Source: a bacterium (GTDB taxonomy: Bacteria > JAHJDO01). Taken from it: 6,921 nt of DNA. Made by a program: the position numbers and the translations under genes. Positions 1-5,441 of this stretch are shown here, in pieces. The stretch spans positions 1 through 6,921 of the forward strand of contig DAOVHI010000077.1 of the NCBI GenBank assembly GCA_030671985.1, given 5' to 3'. The notes under the pieces are model-generated. The model saw only the letters and a program-made list of their open reading frames with translations, searched no databases and was not told the origin of the DNA. How positions within the stretch are numbered: the first letter of the stretch is position 1; every line of letters begins with the position of its first letter.

Positions 1-263
1 AATGTAGCTATTCCAATGGAGCCTGTGTAGCCGATGGGAATCGCCACCCAGAGCTTACCTTTTCCATATAATTTGTACATAGCTGTTGTTGCAAGCGCGC
101 TAAAGACAACATGTAGAGGATGCAAAGTATAAAAAAGGGCATTAGAGGCACCCTTAGGAACCTTGAAAAAAACTATCAAAGCCATGACGATAATGCCCGT
201 CACTGCTCCAAACATAGTAAACGGAGCATGCCTTTTTAATTCCTTAGAAATTTGTTTTAACAT
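1..263 (-). CDS. Multi-pass membrane protein, C-terminus cut by window edge
   Basis: The frame is open from an ATG at 261-263 to the window edge, giving 87 codons plus two bases, so the C-terminal part is missing. The start is fixed by GGAGAG (minus strand, 271-276) seven bases upstream, which lies inside the last codons of the J-domain gene; only one base separates that gene's stop from this ATG, so translation is probably coupled. Visible parts are a short basic cytoplasmic leader (residues 1-12), a hydrophobic helix at about 14-35, a second at about 42-62, and the beginning of a third from about 71. His12, His48 and His51 lie in or beside the helices (HPLH at 48-51), which could be metal or haem ligands, but that is only inference. 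I do not recognise a named family. Its position at the end of an Mrp/J-domain gene string suggests a role linked to metal or redox cofactors. Confidence 0.8.
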   Translation of the reverse strand, partial: MLKQISKELKRHAPFTMFGAVTGIIVMALIVFFKVPKGASNALFYTLHPLHVVFSALATTAMYKLYGKGKLWVAIPIGYTGSIGIAT

Positions 264-264
264 A

Positions 265-591
265 TTAATTCTCTCCTGTGGTTGTTTCCCCAAACCATCC
301 ATCGTAAAATCTCTTCAAGTGCTCATAAAATGCCTTATCCTCTGTCTCTCTTCCTACATCCGCTTCTTTAAAAGAATATTCGTACCCCGCGCAATAGCTC
401 ATCAGAATATCATTGGCATGAGCTATCTTTTTAAACATCTCCTCGCACACTTTCTTCTCTTCATCCTTACATTTGTCAGGATGGTGTGTAAAAGCGAGTT
501 TCCTATACGCATTCCTTATCTCTTTCAAAGTTGCACATTCTTCCAATCCCAGCAATCTTCGTGCCTCGTCAATTTGTTTAAAATCTGCCAT
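265..591 (-). CDS. Minimal J-domain (DnaJ-like) co-chaperone
   Basis: This 108-residue protein is little more than a J-domain. Helix I is at about 7-16 (IDEARRLLGL), helix II at about 21-36, the HPD motif at 37-39 and helix III at about 45-66. The Gly/Phe linker, zinc-finger and client-binding domains of true DnaJ are absent. The short tail holds an aromatic FYDGWFG motif at 95-101. J-domains stimulate the ATPase of Hsp70 and recruit it to a particular client; the client here is unknown. Cys19, Cys41, Cys49 and Cys67 are visible but form no clear metal site. The gene follows the mrp stop by seven bases and has only a weak ribosome site (GGAT, 601-604 on the minus strand), so it probably depends on coupling to mrp. 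The context suggests an Hsp70-assisted Fe-S or membrane-protein assembly step, by analogy with HscB, although it lacks an HscB C-terminal domain. Confidence 0.88.
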   Translation of the reverse strand: MADFKQIDEARRLLGLEECATLKEIRNAYRKLAFTHHPDKCKDEEKKVCEEMFKKIAHANDILMSYCAGYEYSFKEADVGRETEDKAFYEHLKRFYDGWFGETTTGEN

Positions 592-598
592 TTCTAAT

Positions 599-1438
599 TC
601 ATCCAGAAGAATGTGTTCCTGTTAGAAAATCAACAATCTTCTTTATTATTCTTTCCATAACCCTATTAATTTCTGTATTTTTTGTGGAATTAATAAACGG
701 CTTGCCTGAATCTCCGGATGCTACTATTCTCGGCTCTATAGGAATTCTTCCCAGAAATGGTACTCTTAACTCTTTTGCAGACTTCTCTCCTCCACCCGAT
801 TTAAACAGATCTATATTTTTCTTGCAATATGGACAAACAAAACCGCTCATATTCTCAATTATTCCAATAACCTTCATCTTTAATGTCTGTGCAAATAAAA
901 CAGTTTTACGGGAATCCAAAATTGCTACATCCTGTGGTGTAGTAACAATTACAGCACCGCTTATATCCGGTATAAGTTGGCAAACACTTAAGGGTTCATC
1001 TCCTGTTCCAGGCGGAGAATCTATTATAAGATAATCTAATTCACCCCAGTTTACATCGCTCAGGAATTGTTTAATCGTGATCATTTTAAGCGGCCCCCGC
1101 CAAATAATAGGCTTATCAGGACTGTCAATCATAAATGCTATACTTACTGCTTTAAGATTGGGTAAAATTTCTATTGGCTCTATTTTACCAGATGGAGAGC
1201 CAACCAGTTTTGCATCCTCAACACCCAGCATCTTAGCGATATTCGGACCATGAATATCCACATCTAATATTCCAACCTTATGTCCATTCATTGCTAATCC
1301 GTAAGCAAGGTTAACTGCTACCGTGGTTTTTCCAACTCCACCTTTCCCGCTAATAACAATTAACTTATGCTTTATCCTGTTCATATTGTCATTTAATCTC
1401 TTCTCCTGCTGTATTTCCTGAGCTGTTTTTTCTCTCAT
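599..1438 (-). CDS. mrp: Mrp/NBP35-family P-loop ATPase, Fe-S cluster carrier
   Basis: The product has 279 residues. A short charged leader (1-22) precedes a deviant Walker A motif, GKGGVGKTT, at 31-39, typical of the ParA/MinD/Mrp group. DVDIHGPN at 59-66 and DSPPGTGDE at 140-148 are Mrp signatures. CPYC at 202-205 supplies Cys202 and Cys205, which in this family bind a [4Fe-4S] cluster bridged between two subunits. The family loads and passes Fe-S clusters to apoproteins in the cytosol. The N-terminal DUF59/MIP18 domain found in many bacterial Mrp proteins is absent, so this is the short, archaeal and anaerobe-like form. The ATG lies two bases after the DUF89 stop with AAAGG about seven bases upstream, which supports this start and translational coupling. 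It ends with a TGA seven bases before the J-domain gene. Confidence 0.95.
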   Translation of the reverse strand: MREKTAQEIQQEKRLNDNMNRIKHKLIVISGKGGVGKTTVAVNLAYGLAMNGHKVGILDVDIHGPNIAKMLGVEDAKLVGSPSGKIEPIEILPNLKAVSIAFMIDSPDKPIIWRGPLKMITIKQFLSDVNWGELDYLIIDSPPGTGDEPLSVCQLIPDISGAVIVTTPQDVAILDSRKTVLFAQTLKMKVIGIIENMSGFVCPYCKKNIDLFKSGGGEKSAKELRVPFLGRIPIEPRIVASGDSGKPFINSTKNTEINRVMERIIKKIVDFLTGTHSSG

Positions 1439-1440
1439 AA

Positions 1441-2313
1441 TTATACCTTTCTAAGAATTATATCACCCATATTAAAACCGGTATGGCTTGCAATTACCGG
1501 ACATTTTACTTTGAATAAAAAAAATATTGGTCCGCTTTCGTCTGCCAACGTTTCAAAATTTCCCTGCCCTTTGCTAATGACCAGTTCTGCATTCTTATAA
1601 AGTTCAAGAAATTCCTCTGAACAAAGATCCAAAATAGTACCGGGAGCATCACAACCGCTTGATATGACATCTACTATTTTATCCAAACCACAGCTTATAG
1701 CATCCTCCATCAAAGCATCATTAATAACCGGCTTATCTCTTACAACATAGGTAATCTTTGTATCTGGAAAGATATTGATTAATTCTTCAATCAAAAGTTT
1801 ATCAAAAACAATCTCTCCTGTGTTATCACCAAGATAGAGAACAGATTTTGTATTATTCAATGCATCTCTGAATTTCTGATAATCAAAACTAGAACTTTTA
1901 CCATATTCCGTAAGATCTCCAACAAGTATCTTTTTTATCTCTCTGTTAACATCTAGCGAATTTTTAACTCCATAGTCTATTACGTTACCGGCAATGACCA
2001 ATTCTATCGCTGTTAAAAGTTTATCATCCGAACTTCTTATTTTTTCTTTTAATCTTGGATAAATATCCAAAACCAGTTTATTGCTTTTTTGTTTAATCTT
2101 TTTAAAAGGGTCATCTATGCCTGTTATTCTCTTTACAATCCGATATATTTCTCTCCCCATTTTTGGCGGACTTGCATCCAAAGGAAAGTCGGGAATTAGT
2201 TTAGAAACCTCATTTAATACTTTCTTTTGTGTAGTTTCGTCCACACCTGTGATCCTTGTCATATCAAGAGCTTGCCTAAAAAAGCAGGGTATACAATCTA
2301 AATAGGTTCTCAT
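1441..2313 (-). CDS. DUF89/ARMT1-like metal-dependent damage-control phosphatase
   Basis: The 290-residue protein matches the DUF89 family, whose characterised members are metal-dependent phosphatases thought to remove damaged or surplus sugar and cofactor phosphates. The conserved pieces appear in order: GNVIDYG at 109-115, [10 protein letters not shown] at 162-171 (Asp163 and Asn164 are the expected metal ligands), RDKPVINDA at 192-200 and SKGQGNFE at 247-254. The start [10 protein letters not shown] carries a CxxC (Cys7, Cys10) that I associate with the prokaryotic subgroup; its role is unclear, perhaps another metal. A large helical N-terminal part (about 1-105) precedes the Rossmann-like catalytic part. 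AGGAAG at 2324-2329 lies ten bases before the ATG. The gene follows the DUF5320 gene across a hairpin and runs directly into mrp, so it probably belongs to the same transcript. The substrate cannot be read from sequence. Confidence 0.9.
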   Translation of the reverse strand: MRTYLDCIPCFFRQALDMTRITGVDETTQKKVLNEVSKLIPDFPLDASPPKMGREIYRIVKRITGIDDPFKKIKQKSNKLVLDIYPRLKEKIRSSDDKLLTAIELVIAGNVIDYGVKNSLDVNREIKKILVGDLTEYGKSSSFDYQKFRDALNNTKSVLYLGDNTGEIVFDKLLIEELINIFPDTKITYVVRDKPVINDALMEDAISCGLDKIVDVISSGCDAPGTILDLCSEEFLELYKNAELVISKGQGNFETLADESGPIFFLFKVKCPVIASHTGFNMGDIILRKV

Positions 2314-2338
2314 TTTTTATTTACTTCCTGTTTTAAAC

Positions 2339-2377
2339 AAGTAGGGATAGACACTGATAATATATCTATCCCCACTT
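2339..2377 (-). terminator. Intergenic hairpin, possible attenuator or weak terminator
   Basis: On the minus-strand RNA, 2377-2365 pairs with 2351-2339 over 13 consecutive base pairs, one of them G-U, around a 13-base loop. Read as plus-strand RNA the same position is an A-C mismatch, so the structure fits minus-strand transcription. It begins 16 bases after the DUF5320 stop. The tail is only partly U-rich (CUUGUUUAAAA), so full termination is unlikely. Partial termination or protection of the 3' end of the DUF5320 message is more plausible. Confidence 0.5.
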
Positions 2378-2388
2378 ACATTCCTCAA
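2359..2388 (-). promoter_or_regulatory. Weak candidate promoter for DUF89-mrp genes
   Basis: TTGAGG (2383-2388) and TATATT (2359-2364) are separated by 18 bases on the minus strand. The -10 element sits in the loop of the hairpin described above, with a start expected near 2352. The -35 match is modest, so this could be chance in AT-rich DNA. If real, it would let the DUF89-mrp-J-domain genes be made independently of the DUF5320 promoter. Confidence 0.25.
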
Positions 2389-2392
2389 TCAG

Positions 2393-2728
2393 CTACTTGC
2401 TCTTCTTGGATGCTGATTTTAATTCGCTGATCCGCTTGTTGATTGCCTCCAGCTCTTCAGTTATTGCTTTAGACTGCTCTTTCAGCATATCTGTTTCCTG
2501 TTGAGAAGTAATCTCCGGAGCATAGGGATAACCATCGTAAGCAGCTCCACGAAATCCAAAACCTCTACCGAAGCCACGGCCTCTACCAAAGCCAAGGCCA
2601 TAACCAAAACGACCTCTTCCTGCGATTGGATTCATATAACCCGGTACTGAGTAACCGGCGCAGTAACCTGCTGCTCTGCCTGTCATTGGACCCATTCCTC
2701 CCGGACCTGTTCCGTCTCCTCTTGGCAT
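2393..2728 (-). CDS. DUF5320 small Gly/Arg/Phe-rich protein with coiled-coil tail
   Basis: The product has 111 residues from the ATG at 2726-2728. A GTG three codons upstream (2735-2737) is in frame, but it overlaps the strong ribosome site AGGAGG (2737-2742), which is spaced eight bases from the ATG, so the ATG is preferred. The N-terminus MPRGDGTGPGGMGPMTGRAA is the hallmark of DUF5320 proteins of anaerobes, followed by GYCAGY (Cys23). Residues 36-62 are a low-complexity Gly/Arg/Phe tract (RGRGFGRGFGFRG), then a Tyr/Pro hinge (about 64-71), then a helix at about 74-105 with a heptad-like charged pattern that should form a coiled coil, and a Lys/Ser tail. Function is unknown; relatives often lie near Mrp or dinitrogenase-cofactor (NifX-like) genes. 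It has its own promoter with a Fur-like operator, so it is probably strongly expressed when derepressed. Confidence 0.88.
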   Translation of the reverse strand: MPRGDGTGPGGMGPMTGRAAGYCAGYSVPGYMNPIAGRGRFGYGLGFGRGRGFGRGFGFRGAAYDGYPYAPEITSQQETDMLKEQSKAITEELEAINKRISELKSASKKSK

Positions 2729-2736
2729 CTTAAACA

Positions 2737-2742
2737 CCTCCT
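2737..2742 (-). promoter_or_regulatory. Strong ribosome binding site of DUF5320 gene
   Basis: AGGAGG on the minus strand lies eight bases before the ATG at 2728. It overlaps the in-frame GTG at 2735-2737 and so rules out that GTG as the start. Confidence 0.8.
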
Positions 2743-2749
2743 TCCTTAT

Positions 2750-2764
2750 TGAAAATGATTTCCA
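2750..2764 (-). promoter_or_regulatory. Fur/PerR-like 7-1-7 operator
   Basis: The minus strand reads TGGAAAT-C-ATTTTCA. It matches the Fur 7-1-7 consensus TGATAAT-N-ATTATCA at 12 of 14 defined positions, and its two heptamers are inverted copies of each other at six of seven positions. It begins five bases after the -10 hexamer and covers the expected transcription start, the usual place for a repressor site. A Fur-family gene lies just upstream on the same strand (3469-3933). The match was scored by eye; binding is inferred. Confidence 0.65.
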
Positions 2765-2769
2765 TTTCC

Positions 2770-2798
2770 AATATATACGGCCGGAAATATTCTGTCAA
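2770..2798 (-). promoter_or_regulatory. Sigma70-type promoter of DUF5320 gene
   Basis: On the minus strand a perfect TTGACA (2793-2798) is followed after 17 bases by TATATT (2770-2775). The start should fall near 2763, leaving an untranslated leader of about 35 bases. The promoter begins nine bases after the yggS stop, so DUF5320 and the genes after it can be transcribed separately from trx-fur-yggS. Confidence 0.8.
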
Positions 2799-2806
2799 GT
2801 GTTTTC

Positions 2807-3487
2807 TCAATTTCTCTCTCCAAAGACAACAGTGCCTAATCTAACCATATTGCTCCCCTCTTCTATCGCAACCCTGTAAGAATTTGACATTCCCATAGAC
2901 AATGTCTCCATCTTAACTTTTGAGAGATTAAGCGCTTTCATCCTTTCAAAAACGCCTTTCGCTTTTCTAAAATAAGGTCTCGAATCTTCAGGATCCCCAG
3001 ACTGAGGCCCCATTGTCATTAGTCCTTCTAAACTCAAATGTTTAAATTTGGAAATTTCTCTAACTAAATTTTCGATAGCTTCATATTCCGGATTCACACC
3101 GGCTTTTGTCGTTTCTCTGCCAATATTTATTTCTAGATATACGGAAACCTGTTTTTCCATTCTCCCCACTCTTTTATCAATAGATGATGCTTTTTCTAAA
3201 GAGTCAACTGTTTGCATAACATCAAAAATTCTAAGCGCCTTATTAATCTTATTTGTCTGCAAATGTCCTATCATGTGCCATCTAACCTTTTTTGCTTTTT
3301 TACCCAAAGAATCATACATTGCCTCGGCTTCCTGCACATAATTTTCGCCTATGTCTGTAGCACCAGCCTCTATGACTTCTTCAACCTCTTCCAGAGACCT
3401 TGTCTTGCCTGCTAGAACTATAGTCACGTTGTCTGGAATCTCTTCTCTAATTCTTCGATAGTTTTCTGCTATTGACATTTCTCGCAT
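2807..3487 (-). CDS. yggS: YggS/PLPBP family pyridoxal phosphate homeostasis protein
   Basis: At 226 residues this is the usual length for the family, which binds pyridoxal 5'-phosphate on a single TIM-barrel domain and buffers the vitamer pool instead of catalysing a known reaction. Lys28 in LAGKTRS is the expected PLP-linked lysine; the residue before it is Gly where Ser or Thr is common. Other signatures are IGENYVQE (46-53), WHMIGHLQTNK, GLMTMGP and the C-terminal SMGMSNSYRVAIEEGS and VRLGTVVFG, which hold the phosphate group. The gene overlaps the 3' end of fur by 19 bases when started at 3487. A second ATG at 3476-3478 has GAG a few bases upstream and would shorten the overlap to 10 bases; I cannot choose firmly. 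Either way it is in the trx-fur-yggS transcript. A new promoter starts right after its stop. Confidence 0.95.
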   Translation of the reverse strand: MREMSIAENYRRIREEIPDNVTIVLAGKTRSLEEVEEVIEAGATDIGENYVQEAEAMYDSLGKKAKKVRWHMIGHLQTNKINKALRIFDVMQTVDSLEKASSIDKRVGRMEKQVSVYLEINIGRETTKAGVNPEYEAIENLVREISKFKHLSLEGLMTMGPQSGDPEDSRPYFRKAKGVFERMKALNLSKVKMETLSMGMSNSYRVAIEEGSNMVRLGTVVFGERN

Positions 3488-3933
3488 AACCCATAAAACT
3501 GAGTAAGATGACTTGTTGTTTTGAAATTATATTTTCTTAAAAGCTTTTTCTCGGTCTGCTCAATAAGTTCTATCTCATCATCTATAAAGTCCGTATAATC
3601 AATAACTCTATTGCAATTTGTACATATTAAATGATGGTGATGCGTTTTTCCTTTAGGTCCTTTAACCAGCTCATATCTTGCCCTGCCGTCTCCAAAATCA
3701 AATTTAAATATTAAACCAATATTAGTCAAAAGATCCAAAGTTCGGTAAATTGTTGTTAACCCTATGGCAGGATAACGCGCGTGAATTTTTACATATATAT
3801 CTTCTGCGCTCAAATGTTTATCGGATTTAGAGAGCACATCAAGTATGGCTTCTCTCGGTGCAGTTATCCTATAACCACAGCCTCTGAATCTTCCATGCCA
3901 CCACATTGGATCGGTATTTCTTTGCCTTGGCAT
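3469..3933 (-). CDS. Fur-family metal- or peroxide-responsive repressor
   Basis: The 154-residue protein has the Fur layout: a winged-helix DNA-binding domain at about 20-90 (YRITAPREAIL, HLSAEDIY, GLTTIYRTLDLL) and a metal-binding dimerisation domain after it. HHHH at 98-101 starts the metal region; Cys104-x-x-Cys107 and Cys150-x-x-Cys153 form the structural zinc site known in PerR, Fur and Zur; His142 is another likely ligand. Whether it senses iron, peroxide or zinc cannot be decided from the motif set. The N-terminus is extended by about 19 residues and contains WWHGRFRGCG (11-20), absent from classical Fur. The ATG has AAGGA about nine bases upstream. It follows trx by 15 bases and overlaps yggS. 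A Fur-like operator at 2750-2764 in front of the DUF5320 gene is its most obvious target. Confidence 0.92.
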   Translation of the reverse strand: MPRQRNTDPMWWHGRFRGCGYRITAPREAILDVLSKSDKHLSAEDIYVKIHARYPAIGLTTIYRTLDLLTNIGLIFKFDFGDGRARYELVKGPKGKTHHHHLICTNCNRVIDYTDFIDDEIELIEQTEKKLLRKYNFKTTSHLTQFYGLCEKCQ

Positions 3934-3948
3934 ACTATATATTCCTTA

Positions 3949-4266
3949 TTAAATATGAGGTTTTATTTTTTCTTCAATTGCAGACTTTGATACAGCGCCT
4001 ATAACTTTATCAACCAGTTCTCCATTCTTGAAAATAGCCAGCGTCGGGATGCTCATAATCTCATATTGCGAAGCTGTCTGAGACGCTTCATCAACATTCA
4101 GTTTACACACTTTTAATTTCCCTTCATATTCTCCAGCTATTTCTTCAATTACCGGAGCAATCATCCGACACGGTCCGCACCACTCCGCCCAGAAATCCAC
4201 CAGCACAGGAATACTTGATTCCAGTACTTCCTGCTTAAAACCAGTATCATCTACTTTGATCTCCAT
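3949..4266 (-). CDS. trxA: Thioredoxin
   Basis: From the ATG at 4264-4266 the protein has 105 residues, the normal size of a bacterial thioredoxin. The active site WCGPC (residues 29-33 from this start) and the cis-proline in SIPT (Pro74) are both present, as are the buried FWAEW segment before the active site and a C-terminal helix. It reduces protein disulfides in the cytosol; no signal peptide is visible. An in-frame TTG at 4279-4281 would add five residues, but AGGAG lies between it and the ATG at seven bases from the ATG, so the ATG is right. This is the first gene of the minus-strand block, followed by fur after 15 bases, which puts redox control, Fur and yggS in one transcript. Confidence 0.96.
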   Translation of the reverse strand: MEIKVDDTGFKQEVLESSIPVLVDFWAEWCGPCRMIAPVIEEIAGEYEGKLKVCKLNVDEASQTASQYEIMSIPTLAIFKNGELVDKVIGAVSKSAIEEKIKPHI

Positions 4267-4273
4267 GCCTATT

Positions 4274-4278
4274 CTCCT
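4274..4278 (-). promoter_or_regulatory. Ribosome binding site deciding trxA start
   Basis: AGGAG on the minus strand lies seven bases before the ATG at 4266 and downstream of the in-frame TTG at 4281, so the TTG cannot be the start. Confidence 0.8.
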
Positions 4279-4305
4279 CAATTATTTTTTCGCTTACGAT
4301 CATTC

Positions 4306-4334
4306 AGTCTATCCCCGATCAGCCATTTATTCAA
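4306..4334 (-). promoter_or_regulatory. Candidate promoter for trxA-fur-yggS
   Basis: TTGAAT (4329-4334) and TAGACT (4306-4311) are 17 bases apart on the minus strand, each matching four of six consensus positions. The start would fall near 4299, giving a leader of about 33 bases. This is the best-placed candidate but clearly weaker than the other promoters in the window. Confidence 0.4.
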
Positions 4335-4424
4335 CTAAAAAAATCCTTGCATGGATTGACGATTAAAACCTGTTATGGTATATTTCATTGGATTTAGGAT
4401 AAGATAAATACCTGATAGGGATAG
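4309..4424. repeat. Imperfect inverted repeat flanking the divergent promoters
   Basis: CTATCCCCGATCAG at 4309-4322 and CTGATAGGGATAG at 4412-4424 are inverted copies apart from a small difference in the middle (CTATCCC, one or two bases, ATCAG). The left copy overlaps the candidate -10 of trxA; the right copy lies in the leader just before the GTG of the plus-strand gene and contains its purine-rich ribosome site. It may be a paired operator or coincidence. Confidence 0.3.
4356..4384 (+). promoter_or_regulatory. Sigma70-type promoter of plus-strand envelope operon
   Basis: TTGACG (4356-4361) is followed after exactly 17 bases by TATATT (4379-4384). Each hexamer matches the consensus at five of six positions. 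Transcription should start near 4391, leaving about 40 bases before the GTG at 4432. No Fur-like site was found here. Confidence 0.75.
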
Positions 4425-4431
4425 GCAAATA

Positions 4432-5409
4432 GTGAACTTTTCGAAACGTATCATAAAGATAATTCTCGTCATTATTATCTTAACAGGATATCGTTCAGGC
4501 ATATCTGATGCATCTGAAGGCAGCGAAAACTATCTATTGACGAAACCTGACAATTGTCTGAAATTTTTTTTGCGGATTAATTATAATGATGAAGGTTTGA
4601 AATCAGTTGCAGACGCGTTAATACAATCCTTTGTGCAAAGTAAGATCGTTCAGAATACTGACCTGCAGATTTCAAACATTTCTCTTCCGATTTTTGACAA
4701 AATCTGGGGTAATATATGCATTTTAGATGCAGGAGAAACCGCATATTTTATCGTAGGACATATAGCAACTGAAAACTCCGATATTTCTATGCAGATAGGA
4801 GGCTTAGCGGTATCTCTTAAACTTGGGAACAAAGAAAGCGGTAAAACACTGCGAAAATCAATATTAGCTGGTCTGTTAGATAAACATATTAAGGGATCGG
4901 ACACGACAAAAACCAGGAAAGCAGGAGAATTGTCAGCCTATGCTTTTGTTGGAGATAATGTAATTGTTGGAACTGCGCCGGACGTTGTTGAATATGCAAA
5001 AAGAAACTTTAACAATCTAAACAATCAAGCTCCACTAAATGATAAAACCGATGGATATATTACGCTGGAAAACAAAAACAATCTATTATCTCGCCTATTA
5101 AATAAATACTCCGGCAGCCTTGGATTCTCTCTGGTAACGTCTCAAGATCTGAATAAAATAAAAAGCCTTAAAATAAAGTTCAATATTGTAGATCGGGACA
5201 GAATAAAGCTCTCGTTTAACCTAATATCTTCTGACATCACTTCTCACGGACAAAATATGCTTCAGAACGATATAAAATTCATATTGGAACTACTGGACAG
5301 AATTTGTATTCAAAAGAACATCAATTTCAGTTATAATCTTAGAAATGATCTAAATGCGGATATTGAGTTAAGCAATCTGGAAAAATACTGGAATAGTTCG
5401 AATTGGTAG
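4432..5409 (+). CDS. Secreted protein of unknown function
   Basis: This 325-residue protein starts with GTG; the AGGGATAGG purine stretch at 4417-4425 is the ribosome site, and an in-frame stop at 4405-4407 excludes a much earlier start. The N-terminus is a signal peptide: basic KRIIK, a hydrophobic core at about 7-19 and a possible signal peptidase I site after Ala27 (SDA). LTGYRSG at 17-23 looks like a lipobox with Tyr in place of the essential Cys, so lipidation is not expected. The rest is mixed alpha/beta with no motif I recognise; DNVIVGTAPDVVEYA in the middle is faintly like extracytoplasmic DUF3352-type proteins, which I offer only as a lead. It is the first gene of a likely operon with a Ser/Thr kinase 32 bases downstream, so it may act in the cell envelope, possibly as part of the same signalling or adhesion pathway. 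Confidence 0.85.
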   Translation: MNFSKRIIKIILVIIILTGYRSGISDASEGSENYLLTKPDNCLKFFLRINYNDEGLKSVADALIQSFVQSKIVQNTDLQISNISLPIFDKIWGNICILDAGETAYFIVGHIATENSDISMQIGGLAVSLKLGNKESGKTLRKSILAGLLDKHIKGSDTTKTRKAGELSAYAFVGDNVIVGTAPDVVEYAKRNFNNLNNQAPLNDKTDGYITLENKNNLLSRLLNKYSGSLGFSLVTSQDLNKIKSLKIKFNIVDRDRIKLSFNLISSDITSHGQNMLQNDIKFILELLDRICIQKNINFSYNLRNDLNADIELSNLEKYWNSSNW

Positions 5410-5441
5410 CTTTAAATTTTTAAATTAGTTTAGGATTAGTT

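Noticed and set aside
163-597. Plus-strand open frame of 144 codons
   Set aside because: It lies antisense to the J-domain gene and the membrane-protein start, which have clear domain motifs and ribosome sites; its translation is a Cys/Phe/Leu-rich shadow.
4279-4281. TTG as the thioredoxin start
   Set aside because: AGGAG falls between this codon and the ATG at 4266, which gives the standard thioredoxin N-terminus.
4335-4357. Short stem AATCC-ATGCAA-GGATT followed by a T run on the minus strand, as a terminator
   Set aside because: The stem has only five pairs with two G-C, and no minus-strand gene in the window ends upstream of it.
4267-4431. A Fur box in the divergent intergenic region, which would imply autoregulation of fur
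   Set aside because: No stretch approaches the TGATAAT-N-ATTATCA pattern here.
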